A stretch of DNA of 64,000 nt from an uncultured Peptoniphilus sp. (GCF_946998875.1 NZ_CAMQAY010000001.1:186001-250000); one strand, 5' to 3'. Shown: positions 1-9,859, counted from the stretch's first letter. Translations and numbers: made by a program. The notes: generated from the letters alone by a model not told the origin.

Positions 1-733
1 AGAAGTTAGACCAATAAAAAATCAAATTGACGATATAATAAATGAAATAAATGGAGCTATTGATAGAGGGGAAAGAGTTTTAATCACAACTCTTACTAAG
101 AGAATGTCTGAAGATTTATCAAGACATTTAAAGGAAATTGGGTATAAAGTAACCTACATGCACTCTGATGTTGATACCTTGGAGAGAATGAAAATTATAA
201 GAGACTTGCGTCTTGGAGAGGTAGATGTTCTCGTTGGCATTAATCTTTTGAGAGAGGGTCTTGACCTTCCAGAAGTTTCAAGAGTTTGCATACTTGATGC
301 AGACAAGGAAGGCTTCCTTCGTTCTGTGACATCACTTATCCAAACTGCAGGTCGTGCTGCGAGAAATGCTGAAGGAAAGGTTATAATGTATGCCGATACA
401 ATAACTCCGTCAATGCAAGTTGCTCTTGATGAAACTTCTAGGAGAAGAAAAATTCAAGAAGCCTACAATAAAGAGCATGGCATCACTCCAAAGACAATAG
501 TCAAGGGTGTGCGCGAAGTCATTAACACTGCCATTGCTGCAGAAGACAGCCTTGACTTTAAAGAACTTGTAGATACAGAAAATGAATTTACAAAAGATGA
601 AATAAATGAAATGATTGATGCTCTAAAACCTGAAATGTACAGGGCAGCAGAGGAACTTGACTTTGAAAAGGCTGCTGAAATTAGAGATAAGATAAAGGAC
701 TTAAGAGAGAAGAAAAAATCTGCCCTTTTATAA
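1..733 (+). CDS. uvrB: Excinuclease ABC subunit B, C-terminal part (cut by left edge)
   Basis: The frame is open from base 2 through the left edge, so only the last 243 residues are visible. UvrB is the damage-verifying helicase subunit of nucleotide excision repair; it is loaded by UvrA and recruits UvrC. Visible are the late helicase motifs, including [12 protein letters not shown] and QTAGRAARN (motif VI, ATP contact). The last 40 or so residues are a UVR motif ([15 protein letters not shown]), which binds UvrC. uvrA follows 12 nt downstream, the usual Firmicute uvrBA order, so co-transcription is likely. An internal Met at base 104 is not the start, because the upstream codons read as typical UvrB ([11 protein letters not shown]). 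Confidence 0.97.
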   Translation, partial: EVRPIKNQIDDIINEINGAIDRGERVLITTLTKRMSEDLSRHLKEIGYKVTYMHSDVDTLERMKIIRDLRLGEVDVLVGINLLREGLDLPEVSRVCILDADKEGFLRSVTSLIQTAGRAARNAEGKVIMYADTITPSMQVALDETSRRRKIQEAYNKEHGITPKTIVKGVREVINTAIAAEDSLDFKELVDTENEFTKDEINEMIDALKPEMYRAAEELDFEKAAEIRDKIKDLREKKKSALL

Positions 734-745
734 AGAGGTGTTATA

Positions 746-3562
746 TTGAAAGATGAAATAATAGTAAAGGGAGCCAGAGTCAACAATTTAAAAAATGTTG
801 ATTTAAAAATCCCTAGAAATAAATTTGTAGTTTTCACTGGACTTTCTGGTTCAGGAAAGTCATCTCTTGCCTTTGACACAATTTATGCCGAAGGTCAAAG
901 GAGATATGTTGAAAGTTTGTCTTCCTATGCCAGACAATTTTTGGGACAAATGGATAAACCAGAGGTGGACTACATCGAAGGCATGAGTCCTTCAATTTCC
1001 ATTGACCAAAAGACTACATCAAAAAACCCAAGGTCAACAGTGGGCACAGTTACAGAAATTTATGACTACCTAAGACTCTTATATGCAAGAGTTGGTCATG
1101 CCTTTTGCCCAGAATGTGGCAAGGAAATTTCTTCCTACACAATTGATCAAATGGTTGATGAAGTTATGAAACTGGAAGAGAGAACTAGAATTCAAATTCT
1201 TTCTCCAGTAGTAAGGCACAGGAAGGGTCAACACAAAAAAGTTTTTGAAAAAATAAAAAAAGAAGGCTTTTTAAGAGTTTCTGTTGACGGAGAAATGCAT
1301 GACATTTCAGAAGAAATAGAACTAGACAAAAATAAAAATCACGACATAGACATTGCCGTTGACAGAATTATTGTAAAGGAAAAAATTGAATCAAGGCTGG
1401 CAGACTCTCTTGAAATTGCCACAAATTTAAGTGACGGTATTGCTAAGGTAAATGTTATTGATGGTGAAGATTTAATATTTTCAACAAAATTTGCCTGCCC
1501 TCACTGCAATATTATAATAGAAGAAGTTACGCCAAGGTCCTTTTCCTTTAACTCACCTCTTGGCGCCTGCCATGAGTGTAAGGGACTAGGCTTCTCCAAG
1601 GAAGTTTCCAGGGACTTAGTAATTCCAAATAAGGAACTTTCCATAGACGAGGGAGCAATTGCCTGCTACTCAAATTCTAAGGGAACTTATTATTATGAAA
1701 TAATTTCTGAAATTGCAAAGAAATTTAAGTTTAGCACCAAAGAGCCAATTAAAAATGCGCCAGAAGAATTTATGAAGGCAATTTTTGAGGGTTACAAGGG
1801 CAGATTGAGTTTTTCCTTTAACTCCTTCTTCTCTGGAGAAAAAAAGTACTCTGGTGGCTTTGAGGGAATTTTAAAAAATTTAAAGAGAAGATATACTGAG
1901 TCCAGCTCAGACAAAATGCTTGATAAAATTGACGAATTTATGGAAGAAGTTCCCTGTCCAAAATGTCACGGTTCAAGGCTTAAAGATTCTTCTCTTGCCA
2001 TAAAAGTTGGCGGTCTAAATATTTTTGAGCTGACAGAACTTTCCATAGATAAGTCTTTGGAATTTTTCAAAAATTTAGAGTTCACAAAAAATGAAATGAT
2101 TATAGCCGAAGAGCTTTTAAAGGAAATAAAATCTCGTCTTGAATTTTTGGTAAATGTAGGTTTAGAGTACCTTTCTCTATCAAGAATGGCAGGAACTCTT
2201 TCTGGTGGAGAAGCACAGAGAATTAGACTTGCCACACAAATTGGCTCACAGCTTGTGGGTGTAATTTATGTCTTAGACGAGCCCAGCATTGGACTTCATC
2301 AAAGAGACAATGCAAAACTTTTGGAATCGCTGAGAAATTTAACTGACATAGGAAATACTCTAATCGTAGTTGAACACGATGAAGACACAATGTTTGCAGC
2401 AGACCAAATTGTAGACATTGGACCCCTTGCTGGTGTAAATGGTGGAAGGATTGTTGCACAGGGGACTGCTGAAGAAATTATGAAGGTTCCTGAATCAATT
2501 ACTGGTGCCTATTTAAGTGGCAGAAAGAAAATTGAAGTGCCAAAGGAAAGAAGAAAGTCCAATGGCAAGTCAATAAAGGTCATAGGGGCCAGTGAAAATA
2601 ATTTAAAAAATATTGATGTAGAATTTCCTCTAGGCGACTTTATCTGCGTAACTGGTGTTTCTGGTTCAGGTAAGTCCTCTCTAGTAAATGAAATTTTATA
2701 TAAAAGTCTTGCACAAAAAATAAATAAATCGAGAATAAAACCTGGCAAGCATAAAAGAGTAGAAGGACTAGAAAATATTGACAAAATTGTGGATATTGAC
2801 CAATCGCCAATTGGAAGAACTCCAAGATCAAATCCTGCCACATATACTGGTGCTTTTGATATAATAAGAGATATATTTGCATCTACTAACGAGGCAAAAA
2901 TGCGTGGCTACAAGAAGGGAAGATTTTCCTTTAATGTAAAGGGCGGAAGGTGTGAAGCCTGCAAGGGCGATGGAATTTTAAAAGTTGAAATGCACTTCTT
3001 GTCTGATGTCTATGTGCCTTGCGAAGTTTGCCATGGTAAGAGATACAATCGTGAAACTCTTGAAGTTAAATTCAAGGGCAAAAATATTTACGATGTCCTA
3101 GACATGACAGTGGAAGAGGCCATTGACTTTTTTCAAAATCACGAGAGAGTTTTGAGAAAACTTGAAACCCTAAGAGATGTTGGCTTGTCCTACATCAAAC
3201 TTGGACAATCTTCTACCCTTTTATCAGGAGGAGAGGCACAGAGAATTAAACTTGCCACAGAACTTTCTAAGAGGGCAACGGGCAGGACTCTCTATATTTT
3301 AGATGAGCCTACAACTGGACTTCACTCCGAAGATGTAAATAAACTCATAAAGGTTTTGGAAGAGCTAGTAGATAGAGGCAACACTGTTATAACTATTGAG
3401 CACAACTTAGATGTCATAAAGTGTGCCGATTATATAATAGATTTAGGACCTGAAGGCGGCGACGGTGGAGGAGAGGTTCTTTTCACTGGCACTCCTGAAG
3501 AAATTGTTAAGTGCAAAAATTCTTACACAGGAGAATTTTTAAAGGATAAATTGGAGGATTAA
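746..3562 (+). CDS. uvrA: Excinuclease ABC subunit A
   Basis: DNA damage-recognition ATPase of nucleotide excision repair. At 938 residues it is full length for UvrA. Two ABC modules are visible. The first Walker A is GLSGSGKSS (residues 32-40) and the second is GVSGSGKSS near residue 640; each module has an LSGGEAQRI signature and a DEP Walker B. Cys pairs of the zinc modules are present: CPEC near 125, CPHC/CHEC in the first half, and CEAC/CEVC in the second. The start is TTG at 746, preceded by AGAGGTG at 734-740. It sits 12 nt after uvrB and almost abuts the next gene (1-nt gap). Confidence 0.98.
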   Translation: MKDEIIVKGARVNNLKNVDLKIPRNKFVVFTGLSGSGKSSLAFDTIYAEGQRRYVESLSSYARQFLGQMDKPEVDYIEGMSPSISIDQKTTSKNPRSTVGTVTEIYDYLRLLYARVGHAFCPECGKEISSYTIDQMVDEVMKLEERTRIQILSPVVRHRKGQHKKVFEKIKKEGFLRVSVDGEMHDISEEIELDKNKNHDIDIAVDRIIVKEKIESRLADSLEIATNLSDGIAKVNVIDGEDLIFSTKFACPHCNIIIEEVTPRSFSFNSPLGACHECKGLGFSKEVSRDLVIPNKELSIDEGAIACYSNSKGTYYYEIISEIAKKFKFSTKEPIKNAPEEFMKAIFEGYKGRLSFSFNSFFSGEKKYSGGFEGILKNLKRRYTESSSDKMLDKIDEFMEEVPCPKCHGSRLKDSSLAIKVGGLNIFELTELSIDKSLEFFKNLEFTKNEMIIAEELLKEIKSRLEFLVNVGLEYLSLSRMAGTLSGGEAQRIRLATQIGSQLVGVIYVLDEPSIGLHQRDNAKLLESLRNLTDIGNTLIVVEHDEDTMFAADQIVDIGPLAGVNGGRIVAQGTAEEIMKVPESITGAYLSGRKKIEVPKERRKSNGKSIKVIGASENNLKNIDVEFPLGDFICVTGVSGSGKSSLVNEILYKSLAQKINKSRIKPGKHKRVEGLENIDKIVDIDQSPIGRTPRSNPATYTGAFDIIRDIFASTNEAKMRGYKKGRFSFNVKGGRCEACKGDGILKVEMHFLSDVYVPCEVCHGKRYNRETLEVKFKGKNIYDVLDMTVEEAIDFFQNHERVLRKLETLRDVGLSYIKLGQSSTLLSGGEAQRIKLATELSKRATGRTLYILDEPTTGLHSEDVNKLIKVLEELVDRGNTVITIEHNLDVIKCADYIIDLGPEGGDGGGEVLFTGTPEEIVKCKNSYTGEFLKDKLED

Positions 3563-3563
3563 T

Positions 3564-4370
3564 TTGAAGAAAATTAAAAAAATTGGAATTTTTATTTTAG
3601 CTGCAAGTCTCTTGCCAAATTTTGTTTTTGCCAAGGGCTTTGTCAGAGAAAATAATTTTATGAATAAAAGCGGCGTTGAAAAAAGAGATGAAATCAAAAG
3701 ATGGCAGGCTCGCATGAATTTGCCAGTGACTGGAACTCTAAACGGCAAGACTAACGAGGCCCTACACACTGAAAATTATGAAGTTTACGACATGGTGACA
3801 AATCCACCAAGTAAGGGAAAATGGATTGTGGTAAACAAGTCCAGAAGAACCCTCACTATGTATAAAGGAAATCAGTCTATTGGCAAGTATCCAGTGACAC
3901 TAGGTACCAATGCCACACCAACTCCATCTGCAAAGGGAAAAATTCAAAATATGCACAAAAATCCTGCCTGGGGCGGAATGAATGGCAAATACAAACCAGC
4001 AAAAGCAGACGATCCCAACAATCCTCTTGGGGAAAGATGGATGGGACTAAGACTTCCTGGAGCAAGTGGTTACGGCATCCATGGAAATATTAAGCCTCAT
4101 CAAATTGGTGGCTACTATTCCAACGGCTGCATTAGACTATTTAATTATGATGTGGAAAATTATGTATTTCCAAATATGTCTGTGGGTTCACCAGTGTGGA
4201 TAGGGACAGACAATGAACTTGAATCCTGGGGAGTTTACCAATATTCAAGAGCTAAGAAGGAAGAAGCTAAACAAGTTGTGGAAGAAAAACCTTCAATTGA
4301 GCAAAAAGAAGAGACAAAAACTCAAGAGACTATAGAGAGCATTCCAGCAGGAGATCTTTTAGAATTTTAA
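3564..4370 (+). CDS. Exported L,D-transpeptidase (YkuD fold) with peptidoglycan-binding N-terminus
   Basis: Cell-wall cross-linking or lipoprotein-anchoring enzyme acting outside the membrane. The TTG start follows GGAGG at 3553-3557, inside the end of uvrA. An N-terminal signal peptide (KKIKKIGIFILAASLLP, cleavage probably after FVFA) leads into a short peptidoglycan-binding-like helix region (RWQARMNLPVTGTLNGKTNEAL). The YkuD catalytic domain follows (about residues 85-222) with HGN and the hallmark SNGCIRL, whose Cys is the nucleophile. The C-terminal 45 residues are Glu/Lys-rich and look like a flexible tail. The 1-nt spacing means it is probably co-transcribed with uvrBA, although its function is unrelated. 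Confidence 0.9.
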   Translation: MKKIKKIGIFILAASLLPNFVFAKGFVRENNFMNKSGVEKRDEIKRWQARMNLPVTGTLNGKTNEALHTENYEVYDMVTNPPSKGKWIVVNKSRRTLTMYKGNQSIGKYPVTLGTNATPTPSAKGKIQNMHKNPAWGGMNGKYKPAKADDPNNPLGERWMGLRLPGASGYGIHGNIKPHQIGGYYSNGCIRLFNYDVENYVFPNMSVGSPVWIGTDNELESWGVYQYSRAKKEEAKQVVEEKPSIEQKEETKTQETIESIPAGDLLEF

Positions 4371-4392
4371 TTAAATAAAGTGATAAAAATCG

Positions 4393-4421
4393 TTGAAATT
4401 CAATTAATTTTGCGTTATAAT
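4393..4421 (+). promoter_or_regulatory. Sigma-A promoter of the amino-acid ABC operon
   Basis: TTGAAA (4393-4398), a 17-bp spacer, then a perfect TATAAT (4416-4421). It lies 59 bp before the substrate-binding protein start; predicted transcription start is near 4428. Confidence 0.85.
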
Positions 4422-4479
4422 GTTTTTCAAAATTAAAGAAGACATGGAAGTACTATTTACAAGGAACTAGGAGGGTATT

Positions 4480-5334
4480 ATGAAAAAGAAGATTTTTAAT
4501 ATTGCAATTATAGCAATGGCAGCCTTATTTTTATTTGGCTGTGGGAAAAAAGATGATGCAAAGGAAGAAGCAAAGGAAGCAGTTAAATTTGAAATAAAAA
4601 CTACTGGACCAACTATTGATGCCATAAAGGAAAAGGGCAAAATAGTTCTTGGAACTTCAGCAGACTTTCCACCAATGGAATGGACATCCTTCCAAAATGG
4701 CAAGGAAGAATTTACAGGTATTGACCTTGCAATTGCAAAATCCATTGCCGATTCTCTTGGAGTTGAACTTGAAGTTAAGAATATGGCCTTCGAAGGACTT
4801 CTTGCTTCTCTAAATGCAGGCGATGTTGACATGGTTCTTGCAGGCATGGGTGCTGACGATGAAAGAAAGAAACAAGTTGACTTCTCTGATGAATATTCAA
4901 AAGGGGCACAAGTACTACTAGTTACTGAAGAAAATAAAGATAAGTATAAAACTTTTGATGACCTTCAAGGAAAAATTATTGGTACACAACTTGGTTCACT
5001 TCAACAAAAATTTGCAACTGAAAAATTTGGAGATAAATGCAAGGGATTTGATCTTAACAATGTAATCATTGAGCAATTAAAGAACAAATCAATTGATGCA
5101 GCTTTCCTATCTGAACTTCCAGCAAAGCAATTTGCATCAATAACAGATGGACTTGTTATAATAGACAATTTAGGAATCCCAGATGAAAGTGGATTTGCAG
5201 TAGCAATTAAAAAAGGAAATGACGATTTAACAAAAGCTGTTAATGAAGTTATTAAAGGATTAAAAGATTCAGGCCAAGTAGAAAAATGGTTTGATGAGTA
5301 TATTGAACTATCTAACAAAGAAGCTAACAAATAG
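4480..5334 (+). CDS. Amino-acid ABC transporter substrate-binding lipoprotein
   Basis: Extracytoplasmic receptor of a polar amino-acid importer (family 3 solute-binding protein). The signal peptide ends in the lipobox LFGC, with Cys21 as the lipidated residue. A charged linker follows, then a binding fold with the family signature GTSADFPPMEW and IGTQLGSLQQ. Length (284 aa) is normal. The ATG start has GGAGGG at 4470-4475 and its own promoter upstream. A terminator hairpin separates it from the permease, which would give the receptor more transcript than the membrane parts. Substrate is not determinable from sequence; a polar or charged amino acid, or cystine, is plausible. Confidence 0.93.
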   Translation: MKKKIFNIAIIAMAALFLFGCGKKDDAKEEAKEAVKFEIKTTGPTIDAIKEKGKIVLGTSADFPPMEWTSFQNGKEEFTGIDLAIAKSIADSLGVELEVKNMAFEGLLASLNAGDVDMVLAGMGADDERKKQVDFSDEYSKGAQVLLVTEENKDKYKTFDDLQGKIIGTQLGSLQQKFATEKFGDKCKGFDLNNVIIEQLKNKSIDAAFLSELPAKQFASITDGLVIIDNLGIPDESGFAVAIKKGNDDLTKAVNEVIKGLKDSGQVEKWFDEYIELSNKEANK

Positions 5335-5343
5335 TAATTAAAT

Positions 5344-5375
5344 ATTCCCTACATTATGTGGGGAATTTTTATTTT
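5344..5375 (+). terminator. Intra-operon attenuating terminator
   Basis: ATTCCCTACA / TGTGGGGAAT stem (one T-G wobble, 3-nt loop) followed by a T-rich tract. It sits between the binding protein and permease genes, so it probably sets their expression ratio rather than ending the operon. Confidence 0.75.
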
Positions 5376-5404
5376 CTAAATTAGATAAACTAGAAAGGAA
5401 TAAT

Positions 5405-6082
5405 ATGGGAATCATATCGAAACAATTTGCCTTCGCAAGTAAATATCTTCCAACCTATTTAAATGGAGCCGTGACCACTGTTGAACTATCAATAATTGGT
5501 GTCCTTTTAGGTTTTACTATTGGACTTTTACTTGCTCTAATGAAGACATCAAAAATAAAATTACTAAATATAATTTCAAGTATTTACATCGAAGTGGTGA
5601 GAGGTACACCAATGCTTGTGCAAATAATGATTGTTTATTTTGGACTAAAAAAAATAATACCAGAACAATTTACAATTTTGACTGCCCCAATGTTTTTGTG
5701 TGCACTTTCAATAAGTCTTAACTCAGCAGCCTATGTTGCAGAAATTATTAGGTCAGGTATATCTTCAGTTGACCCTGGACAAATGGAAGCTGCAAGATCT
5801 CTTGGACTTAATAAAAAGCAAGCCATGGCTAAGGTAATTATGCCACAAGCAATAAAAAATATACTCCCCGCTCTTGTAAATGAATTTATTACACTTATAA
5901 AGGAATCTTCAATTACCTATACAGTTGGAGTTGGAGAACTCATGTATGCTGGAAAAACTATTTCTTCAGGTACTTATCAGCTAGTAAAACCCTTCATATT
6001 TGTAGCTGTAATTTATTTTATTATGACCTTTAGCCTTTCAAAGGCTTTGGGACTTCTAGAAAGGAGACTTGCAAATGATTAA
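5405..6082 (+). CDS. Amino-acid ABC transporter permease
   Basis: Integral membrane subunit of the polar amino-acid importer (HisM/GlnP type, 225 aa, about five membrane segments). The cytoplasmic EAA loop that docks on the ATPase is clear: [20 protein letters not shown] followed by [12 protein letters not shown] start with AAAGGAA a few bases upstream. The stop codon overlaps the ATPase start by 8 nt, so the two are translationally coupled. Confidence 0.93.
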   Translation: MGIISKQFAFASKYLPTYLNGAVTTVELSIIGVLLGFTIGLLLALMKTSKIKLLNIISSIYIEVVRGTPMLVQIMIVYFGLKKIIPEQFTILTAPMFLCALSISLNSAAYVAEIIRSGISSVDPGQMEAARSLGLNKKQAMAKVIMPQAIKNILPALVNEFITLIKESSITYTVGVGELMYAGKTISSGTYQLVKPFIFVAVIYFIMTFSLSKALGLLERRLAND

Positions 6083-6797
6083 GGTAGAAAATTTGACTAA
6101 ATCCTTTGGAGAACTTGAAGTCCTAAAGGGAATAAATCAAGAAATAAAAGACGGGGAAGTAGTAGTTGTCATTGGACCATCGGGTTCAGGCAAATCAACT
6201 TTTTTAAGATGCTTAAATCTTTTAGAAGAGCCAACGAGTGGCAAAATTTTTGTAGATGATGAAGAGATCACTTCAAAGGACATTGACATAAATAAAGTTC
6301 GTGAAGAAATGGGCATGGTATTTCAATCCTTTAACCTCTTCAACAACTTAAACATCATAGATAACATTACACTTGCTCCAACTCTTGTGAAGAAAATGGA
6401 AAAAGATCAGGCAGAAAAAAAAGCAATGGAACTTTTAGAAAGAGTTGGACTCCCAGACAAGAGAGATTCTTATCCAAAGTCCCTATCAGGTGGACAAAAA
6501 CAAAGAATTGCCATAGCTAGAGCCCTTGCCATGAATCCAAAGGTAATGCTCTTTGACGAACCAACATCTGCCCTTGACCCAGAAATGGTAGGAGAAGTTT
6601 TAGATATAATGAAGGACCTTGCCAAGGAAGGCATGACAATGGTTGTCGTAACTCACGAAATGGGATTTGCAAGAGAAGTTGGCGACAGAATTTTATTCAT
6701 GGACGGTGGCTACATTGTAGAAGAGGGAAGTCCAGAAGAAGTTTTCGGCAATCCTAAGAACGAAAGAACACAAAACTTTTTGGCAAAGGTGCTTTAA
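6075..6797 (+). CDS. Amino-acid ABC transporter ATP-binding protein (GlnQ/HisP type)
   Basis: Energy-coupling subunit of the polar amino-acid importer. Walker A is GPSGSGKST (residues 34-42), Q-loop MVFQSFNLF, signature [10 protein letters not shown], Walker [13 protein letters not shown] and H-loop [10 protein letters not shown]. It is 240 aa. I chose the ATG at 6075 because AAGGAG at 6061-6066 is ideally spaced for it; the TTG two codons earlier would be almost on top of that Shine-Dalgarno. It overlaps the permease by 8 nt, and a terminator follows at 6824. Confidence 0.96.
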   Translation: MIKVENLTKSFGELEVLKGINQEIKDGEVVVVIGPSGSGKSTFLRCLNLLEEPTSGKIFVDDEEITSKDIDINKVREEMGMVFQSFNLFNNLNIIDNITLAPTLVKKMEKDQAEKKAMELLERVGLPDKRDSYPKSLSGGQKQRIAIARALAMNPKVMLFDEPTSALDPEMVGEVLDIMKDLAKEGMTMVVVTHEMGFAREVGDRILFMDGGYIVEEGSPEEVFGNPKNERTQNFLAKVL

Positions 6798-6823
6798 ATA
6801 ATTTTTGTAAATACTAGATGAAA

Positions 6824-6850
6824 ATGGCTTAGGTGACTAAGTCATTTTTT
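6824..6850 (+). terminator. Terminator of the amino-acid ABC operon
   Basis: ATGGCTTAG-GTGA-CTAAGTCAT hairpin followed by T6. Nearly the same sequence recurs at 7814 (see findings). Confidence 0.85.
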
Positions 6851-6865
6851 CTTGCAGTTTTTTCA

Positions 6866-6894
6866 TGGAAAAAATTTTTTTCAGCTGATATAAT
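6866..6894 (+). promoter_or_regulatory. Extended -10 promoter for the 6915-7803 gene pair
   Basis: Weak -35 TGGAAA (6866-6871), 17-bp spacer, and TGATATAAT (6886-6894), an extended -10 box. It lies 20 bp before the first start codon. Confidence 0.7.
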
Positions 6895-6914
6895 TCTTTT
6901 AAGGAGAGTGTTTG

Positions 6915-7604
6915 ATGAAGTCATCACTTAAGAAGACAATTATTTTTCTTGCCATAATATTTTTACTTTTCATCTATGCTGGACTTAGGACCTATAATTC
7001 ACATAATAAGGATCAGGTAATTTCAAGTGAAGATCAAAAAAATTACAGTGGGGAAAAAAGTGAGGACAAGAAAAATTTTGAAATAGAAGATGTGCCTAAT
7101 GAAGAGAAAAAACAAATTGAGGAAAGCCTAGGCTCCGAAATTTCAGAAATAAAGCACATAAAATTTTTTGAAGATGAAGCTTATATTAAGCAAGAGGTAA
7201 AAAATAAAGAAGACTACATGATTGAAGATATTTCAGAAGTTAAAAATGTAGTAGAGTTTAGTGGAGAACATTATCAGTCAATATATGACAACAAGGAAGA
7301 TGAAAAAGTCACTATAAAAATTGGAGAGAAAAAATTTAAAAATGATTATATGGCAGACCTGCCCATTGATGAAAAAATAATTTCCAATGCCTTGGGCTTC
7401 GATGTAAAAAGAGAGATTTTAATTGATTTAAATCTTGATATAAAAGTTGAAGGAAAAACTTTTGCAACTGCCAGCCTTTACCCTGAAATTAATTCTTATG
7501 ACTTTAAAATTCTTAATAGGGATGGGGAGACAAGGAAGGGCAGTGCAAAAAAAGTTGTGGGAGCTTATTTAATTGTAAGAAAGGAGCAAATAAATGAAAT
7601 CTAG
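6915..7604 (+). CDS. Unknown membrane-anchored, acidic extracytoplasmic protein
   Basis: I do not recognise a family. The ATG at 6915 is chosen over the TTG at 6912 because AAGGAG (6901-6906) is 8 nt from it. One N-terminal hydrophobic segment (IIFLAIIFLLFIYAGLR, about residues 9-25) probably anchors the protein. The remaining 200 residues are hydrophilic and rich in Glu, Lys and Asp, with an N-terminal low-complexity stretch and a beta-rich C-terminal half, and should lie outside the cell. Its end overlaps the next small membrane gene by 11 nt, so the two are coupled and probably work together. The pair has its own promoter and terminator. Confidence 0.75.
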   Translation: MKSSLKKTIIFLAIIFLLFIYAGLRTYNSHNKDQVISSEDQKNYSGEKSEDKKNFEIEDVPNEEKKQIEESLGSEISEIKHIKFFEDEAYIKQEVKNKEDYMIEDISEVKNVVEFSGEHYQSIYDNKEDEKVTIKIGEKKFKNDYMADLPIDEKIISNALGFDVKREILIDLNLDIKVEGKTFATASLYPEINSYDFKILNRDGETRKGSAKKVVGAYLIVRKEQINEI

Positions 7605-7803
7605 AGACAAGTATATTATAACTGGCGTGATCTTGACTGTTTTATTAATAATATTTTTACATTTCATGCCGCTTTTAGATTTAAAGGTTACATCCTCTTA
7701 TAAAAATTATTTAGTTGATTATTTGAAGGACGACATAGGCCTAATGATTGCCTTTATTCTTTCTCTTGGCTTGATAGTTTTTGGATTAATAAAAAAAGAT
7801 TAA
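7594..7803 (+). CDS. Small two-helix membrane protein, unknown function
   Basis: 69 residues with two predicted membrane helices (YIITGVILTVLLIIFLHF and IGLMIAFILSLGLIVFGLI) joined by a short polar loop. The ATG overlaps the preceding gene by 11 nt, with AAAGGAG (7580-7586) as Shine-Dalgarno. No known family is recognised. It may be a partner of the anchored protein upstream. Coding status is supported by the coupling and the terminator directly after it. Confidence 0.7.
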   Translation: MKSRDKYIITGVILTVLLIIFLHFMPLLDLKVTSSYKNYLVDYLKDDIGLMIAFILSLGLIVFGLIKKD

Positions 7804-7813
7804 GATGAATTTT

Positions 7814-7841
7814 ATGACTTAGGGGACTAAGTCATTTTTTA
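7814..7841 (+). terminator. Terminator after the unknown gene pair
   Basis: ATGACTTAG-GGGA-CTAAGTCAT perfect 9-bp stem followed by T6. It differs from the hairpin at 6824 by two bases. Confidence 0.88.
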
Positions 7842-8067
7842 TTTGAATAATTTTTTCTAAGATGCAAATATGTAAAATACATAGATTAATATAAATGATG
7901 TAATTTTTTTAAAAGTATTTATTATAATTTTTTACAAAAAGGAAGGATTACCAATTATGTAGACTAAGTTTTGTTTAAAACACGAAATCAGAGGATCAAA
8001 TTACTAAAAAAAAGAGATAAAATATTGTACTTTTTTTAGTAAAAGAGTTTAATTTCATTGAAAATTA
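7842..8067. other. Gene-free A+T-rich control region upstream of hutH
   Basis: The gap 7804-8250 holds no gene. It carries a small palindrome TATGTA-AAA-TACATA (7869-7883), a perfect 12-bp inverted repeat at 8001-8012/8031-8042, the hut promoter at 8068, and then a leader of about 145 nt. A Shine-Dalgarno-like GGAAGG with ATG-TAG (7957-7962) encodes nothing. Confidence 0.6.
8001..8042. repeat. Perfect 12-bp inverted repeat upstream of the hut promoter
   Basis: TTACTAAAAAAA (8001-8012) and TTTTTTTAGTAA (8031-8042) with an 18-nt spacer, ending 26 bp before the -35 box. It could be an operator, or a weak terminator of read-through transcription; the stem has a single G-C pair. Confidence 0.55.
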
Positions 8068-8096
8068 TTGACAATAATTTATATTTGGAATAGAAT
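8068..8096 (+). promoter_or_regulatory. Strong sigma-A promoter of the histidine/one-carbon operon
   Basis: Consensus TTGACA (8068-8073), 17-bp spacer, TAGAAT (8091-8096). Predicted start is near 8103, giving a leader of about 145 nt before hutH in which I see no obvious riboswitch or leader peptide. Confidence 0.88.
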
Positions 8097-8250
8097 CATT
8101 GTAGAAAACATTTGCAAACAATTAAAGTTTAGCAAGTGCTGGTAAATTTTTAGGAACTACTTTTCAAAGGATGACATAATTTTTCATCTTTATATTTTCT
8201 TTTGAATTAGTAAGTAAAATGTAATCAATTAAAGGAAAGGGAGTACAATT

Positions 8251-9789
8251 ATGAACAAAGTAGTATTAACAGGTAACGACCTAACTCTTGAAGAGTTAGT
8301 AGCAGTAACAAGAAATCATGTAGAGGCAGTAATCGACGAAAAGGCAATTGCTGATGTAGAAAAATCAAGACAATACGTTGAAGAAATTGTTGAAGAAGAA
8401 AGAGTAGTTTACGGAATCAACACAGGATTTGGTTCTCTATCAAGAGTAAGTATCTCTAAAGAAGATTCAGCTCAACTTCAAGAAAACATCATTAGAACTC
8501 ACGCTTCTGGATTTGGCAACCCACTTCCTGAAGACGAAACAAGAGCAGTTATGCTTATTAGAATTAACTCATTATTAAAGGGAGTTTCTGGAATCAGACT
8601 TTCTACTATTGAATTACTTCTTGAAATGTTAAATAGAAATGTTGTTCCATTTATTCCAGAAAAGGGATCTCTTGGAGCATCTGGAGACTTAGCACCACTT
8701 GCACATATGGTTCTTCCAATGCTTGGACTTGGAAAAGCTTTCTATGAAGGCGAACTTCTTCAAGGAAAAGTTGCTATGGAAAAAGCAGGACTTAAACCAA
8801 TTGCACTTGCAGCTAAAGAAGGTCTTGCACTAATTAATGGTACTACAGTTCTTACTGCAACTGGAGCACTTGCACTTTATGATGCACTTAAACTTTCTAA
8901 GATCGCTGATATCGCAGGAGCTATGGCTTGTGAATCTTCAAGAGGAATCATTGACGCATTCTGGGAAGAACTTCACACAATTAGACCACACGCAGGTTCA
9001 CTAAAGACTGCTGAAAACTTAAGAAATATTCTTGAAGGTTCAACTTATGTAACTCACACTGCTGAACTTAGAGTTCAAGATGCTTACACATTCAGATGTA
9101 TGCCACAAATTCACGGAGCTTCTAAGGATACTCTTGAATATGTTAAAGAAAAAGTTGAAATCGAACTTAACTCTGCAACTGATAACCCAATCATCACTCA
9201 TGATGGTAAAGTAATTTCTGGTGGTAACTTCCACGGAGAATTAATGGCACAACCATTTGACTTCTTAGCAATTGCTGTTGCTGAACTTGGTAATGTTTCT
9301 GAAAGAAGAATTGAAAGAATGGTTAACACTACACTTTCTGGAATGCCTTCATTCTTAGTTAAACACCCAGGACTTAACTCTGGATTTATGATCACTCAAT
9401 ATGCTGCAGCCGCTTTAGCATCTGAAAATAAAACACTATCTCACCCAGCAAGTGTTGACTCAATAACATCTTGTGAAAACCAAGAAGACTTCGTATCTAT
9501 GGGTAACTGGGCTTCAAGAAAAGTTAGAGAAGTTGTTAAAAACACTGCAAGAATTTTAACTACTGAACTTATGATAGCTGCTCAAGCTCTTGACTTCAGA
9601 ATGGAAATGGAAGACAACAAATATCAACTAGGAAAAGGTACTAAAGTTGCTCACGATGTAATTAGAAATCAAGTAGACTTTATCGAAGAAGATAAGAAGA
9701 TTGAAATGTACGAAGAACTTGAAAAAGCTCAAGAATTAATTACAAGCGGAAAACTTCTTGAAGAAGTTGAAAAAGTAGTAGAACTTTAA
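8251..9789 (+). CDS. hutH: Histidine ammonia-lyase
   Basis: Converts L-histidine to urocanate and ammonia, the first step of histidine catabolism. It is 512 aa, full length. The autocatalytic MIO prosthetic group forms from Ala143-Ser144-Gly145 in GSLGASGDLAPL. Other family blocks are YGINTGFGSL, LQENIIRTHASG and the downstream QNEDFVS-type motif (here ENQEDFVSMG). ATG start with AAAGGGAG at 8236-8243. Base use differs from most neighbours: third positions are biased to a small codon set, as expected for a highly expressed gene. It heads an operon with ftcD, fhs, fchA and a glmL-like gene; urocanase and imidazolonepropionase genes are not nearby. Confidence 0.97.
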   Translation: MNKVVLTGNDLTLEELVAVTRNHVEAVIDEKAIADVEKSRQYVEEIVEEERVVYGINTGFGSLSRVSISKEDSAQLQENIIRTHASGFGNPLPEDETRAVMLIRINSLLKGVSGIRLSTIELLLEMLNRNVVPFIPEKGSLGASGDLAPLAHMVLPMLGLGKAFYEGELLQGKVAMEKAGLKPIALAAKEGLALINGTTVLTATGALALYDALKLSKIADIAGAMACESSRGIIDAFWEELHTIRPHAGSLKTAENLRNILEGSTYVTHTAELRVQDAYTFRCMPQIHGASKDTLEYVKEKVEIELNSATDNPIITHDGKVISGGNFHGELMAQPFDFLAIAVAELGNVSERRIERMVNTTLSGMPSFLVKHPGLNSGFMITQYAAAALASENKTLSHPASVDSITSCENQEDFVSMGNWASRKVREVVKNTARILTTELMIAAQALDFRMEMEDNKYQLGKGTKVAHDVIRNQVDFIEEDKKIEMYEELEKAQELITSGKLLEEVEKVVEL

Positions 9790-9859
9790 TATTTAGTTTA
9801 AATATTATATAATATATCGGTAAGAAAAAAGTATTAGATAACCTATAGGAGGAAATCAA

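Noticed and set aside
7947..7962. Start-stop mini-ORF (ATG-TAG) behind GGAAGG upstream of hutH
   Set aside because: Encodes only Met and lies before the mapped-looking promoter; chance is sufficient.
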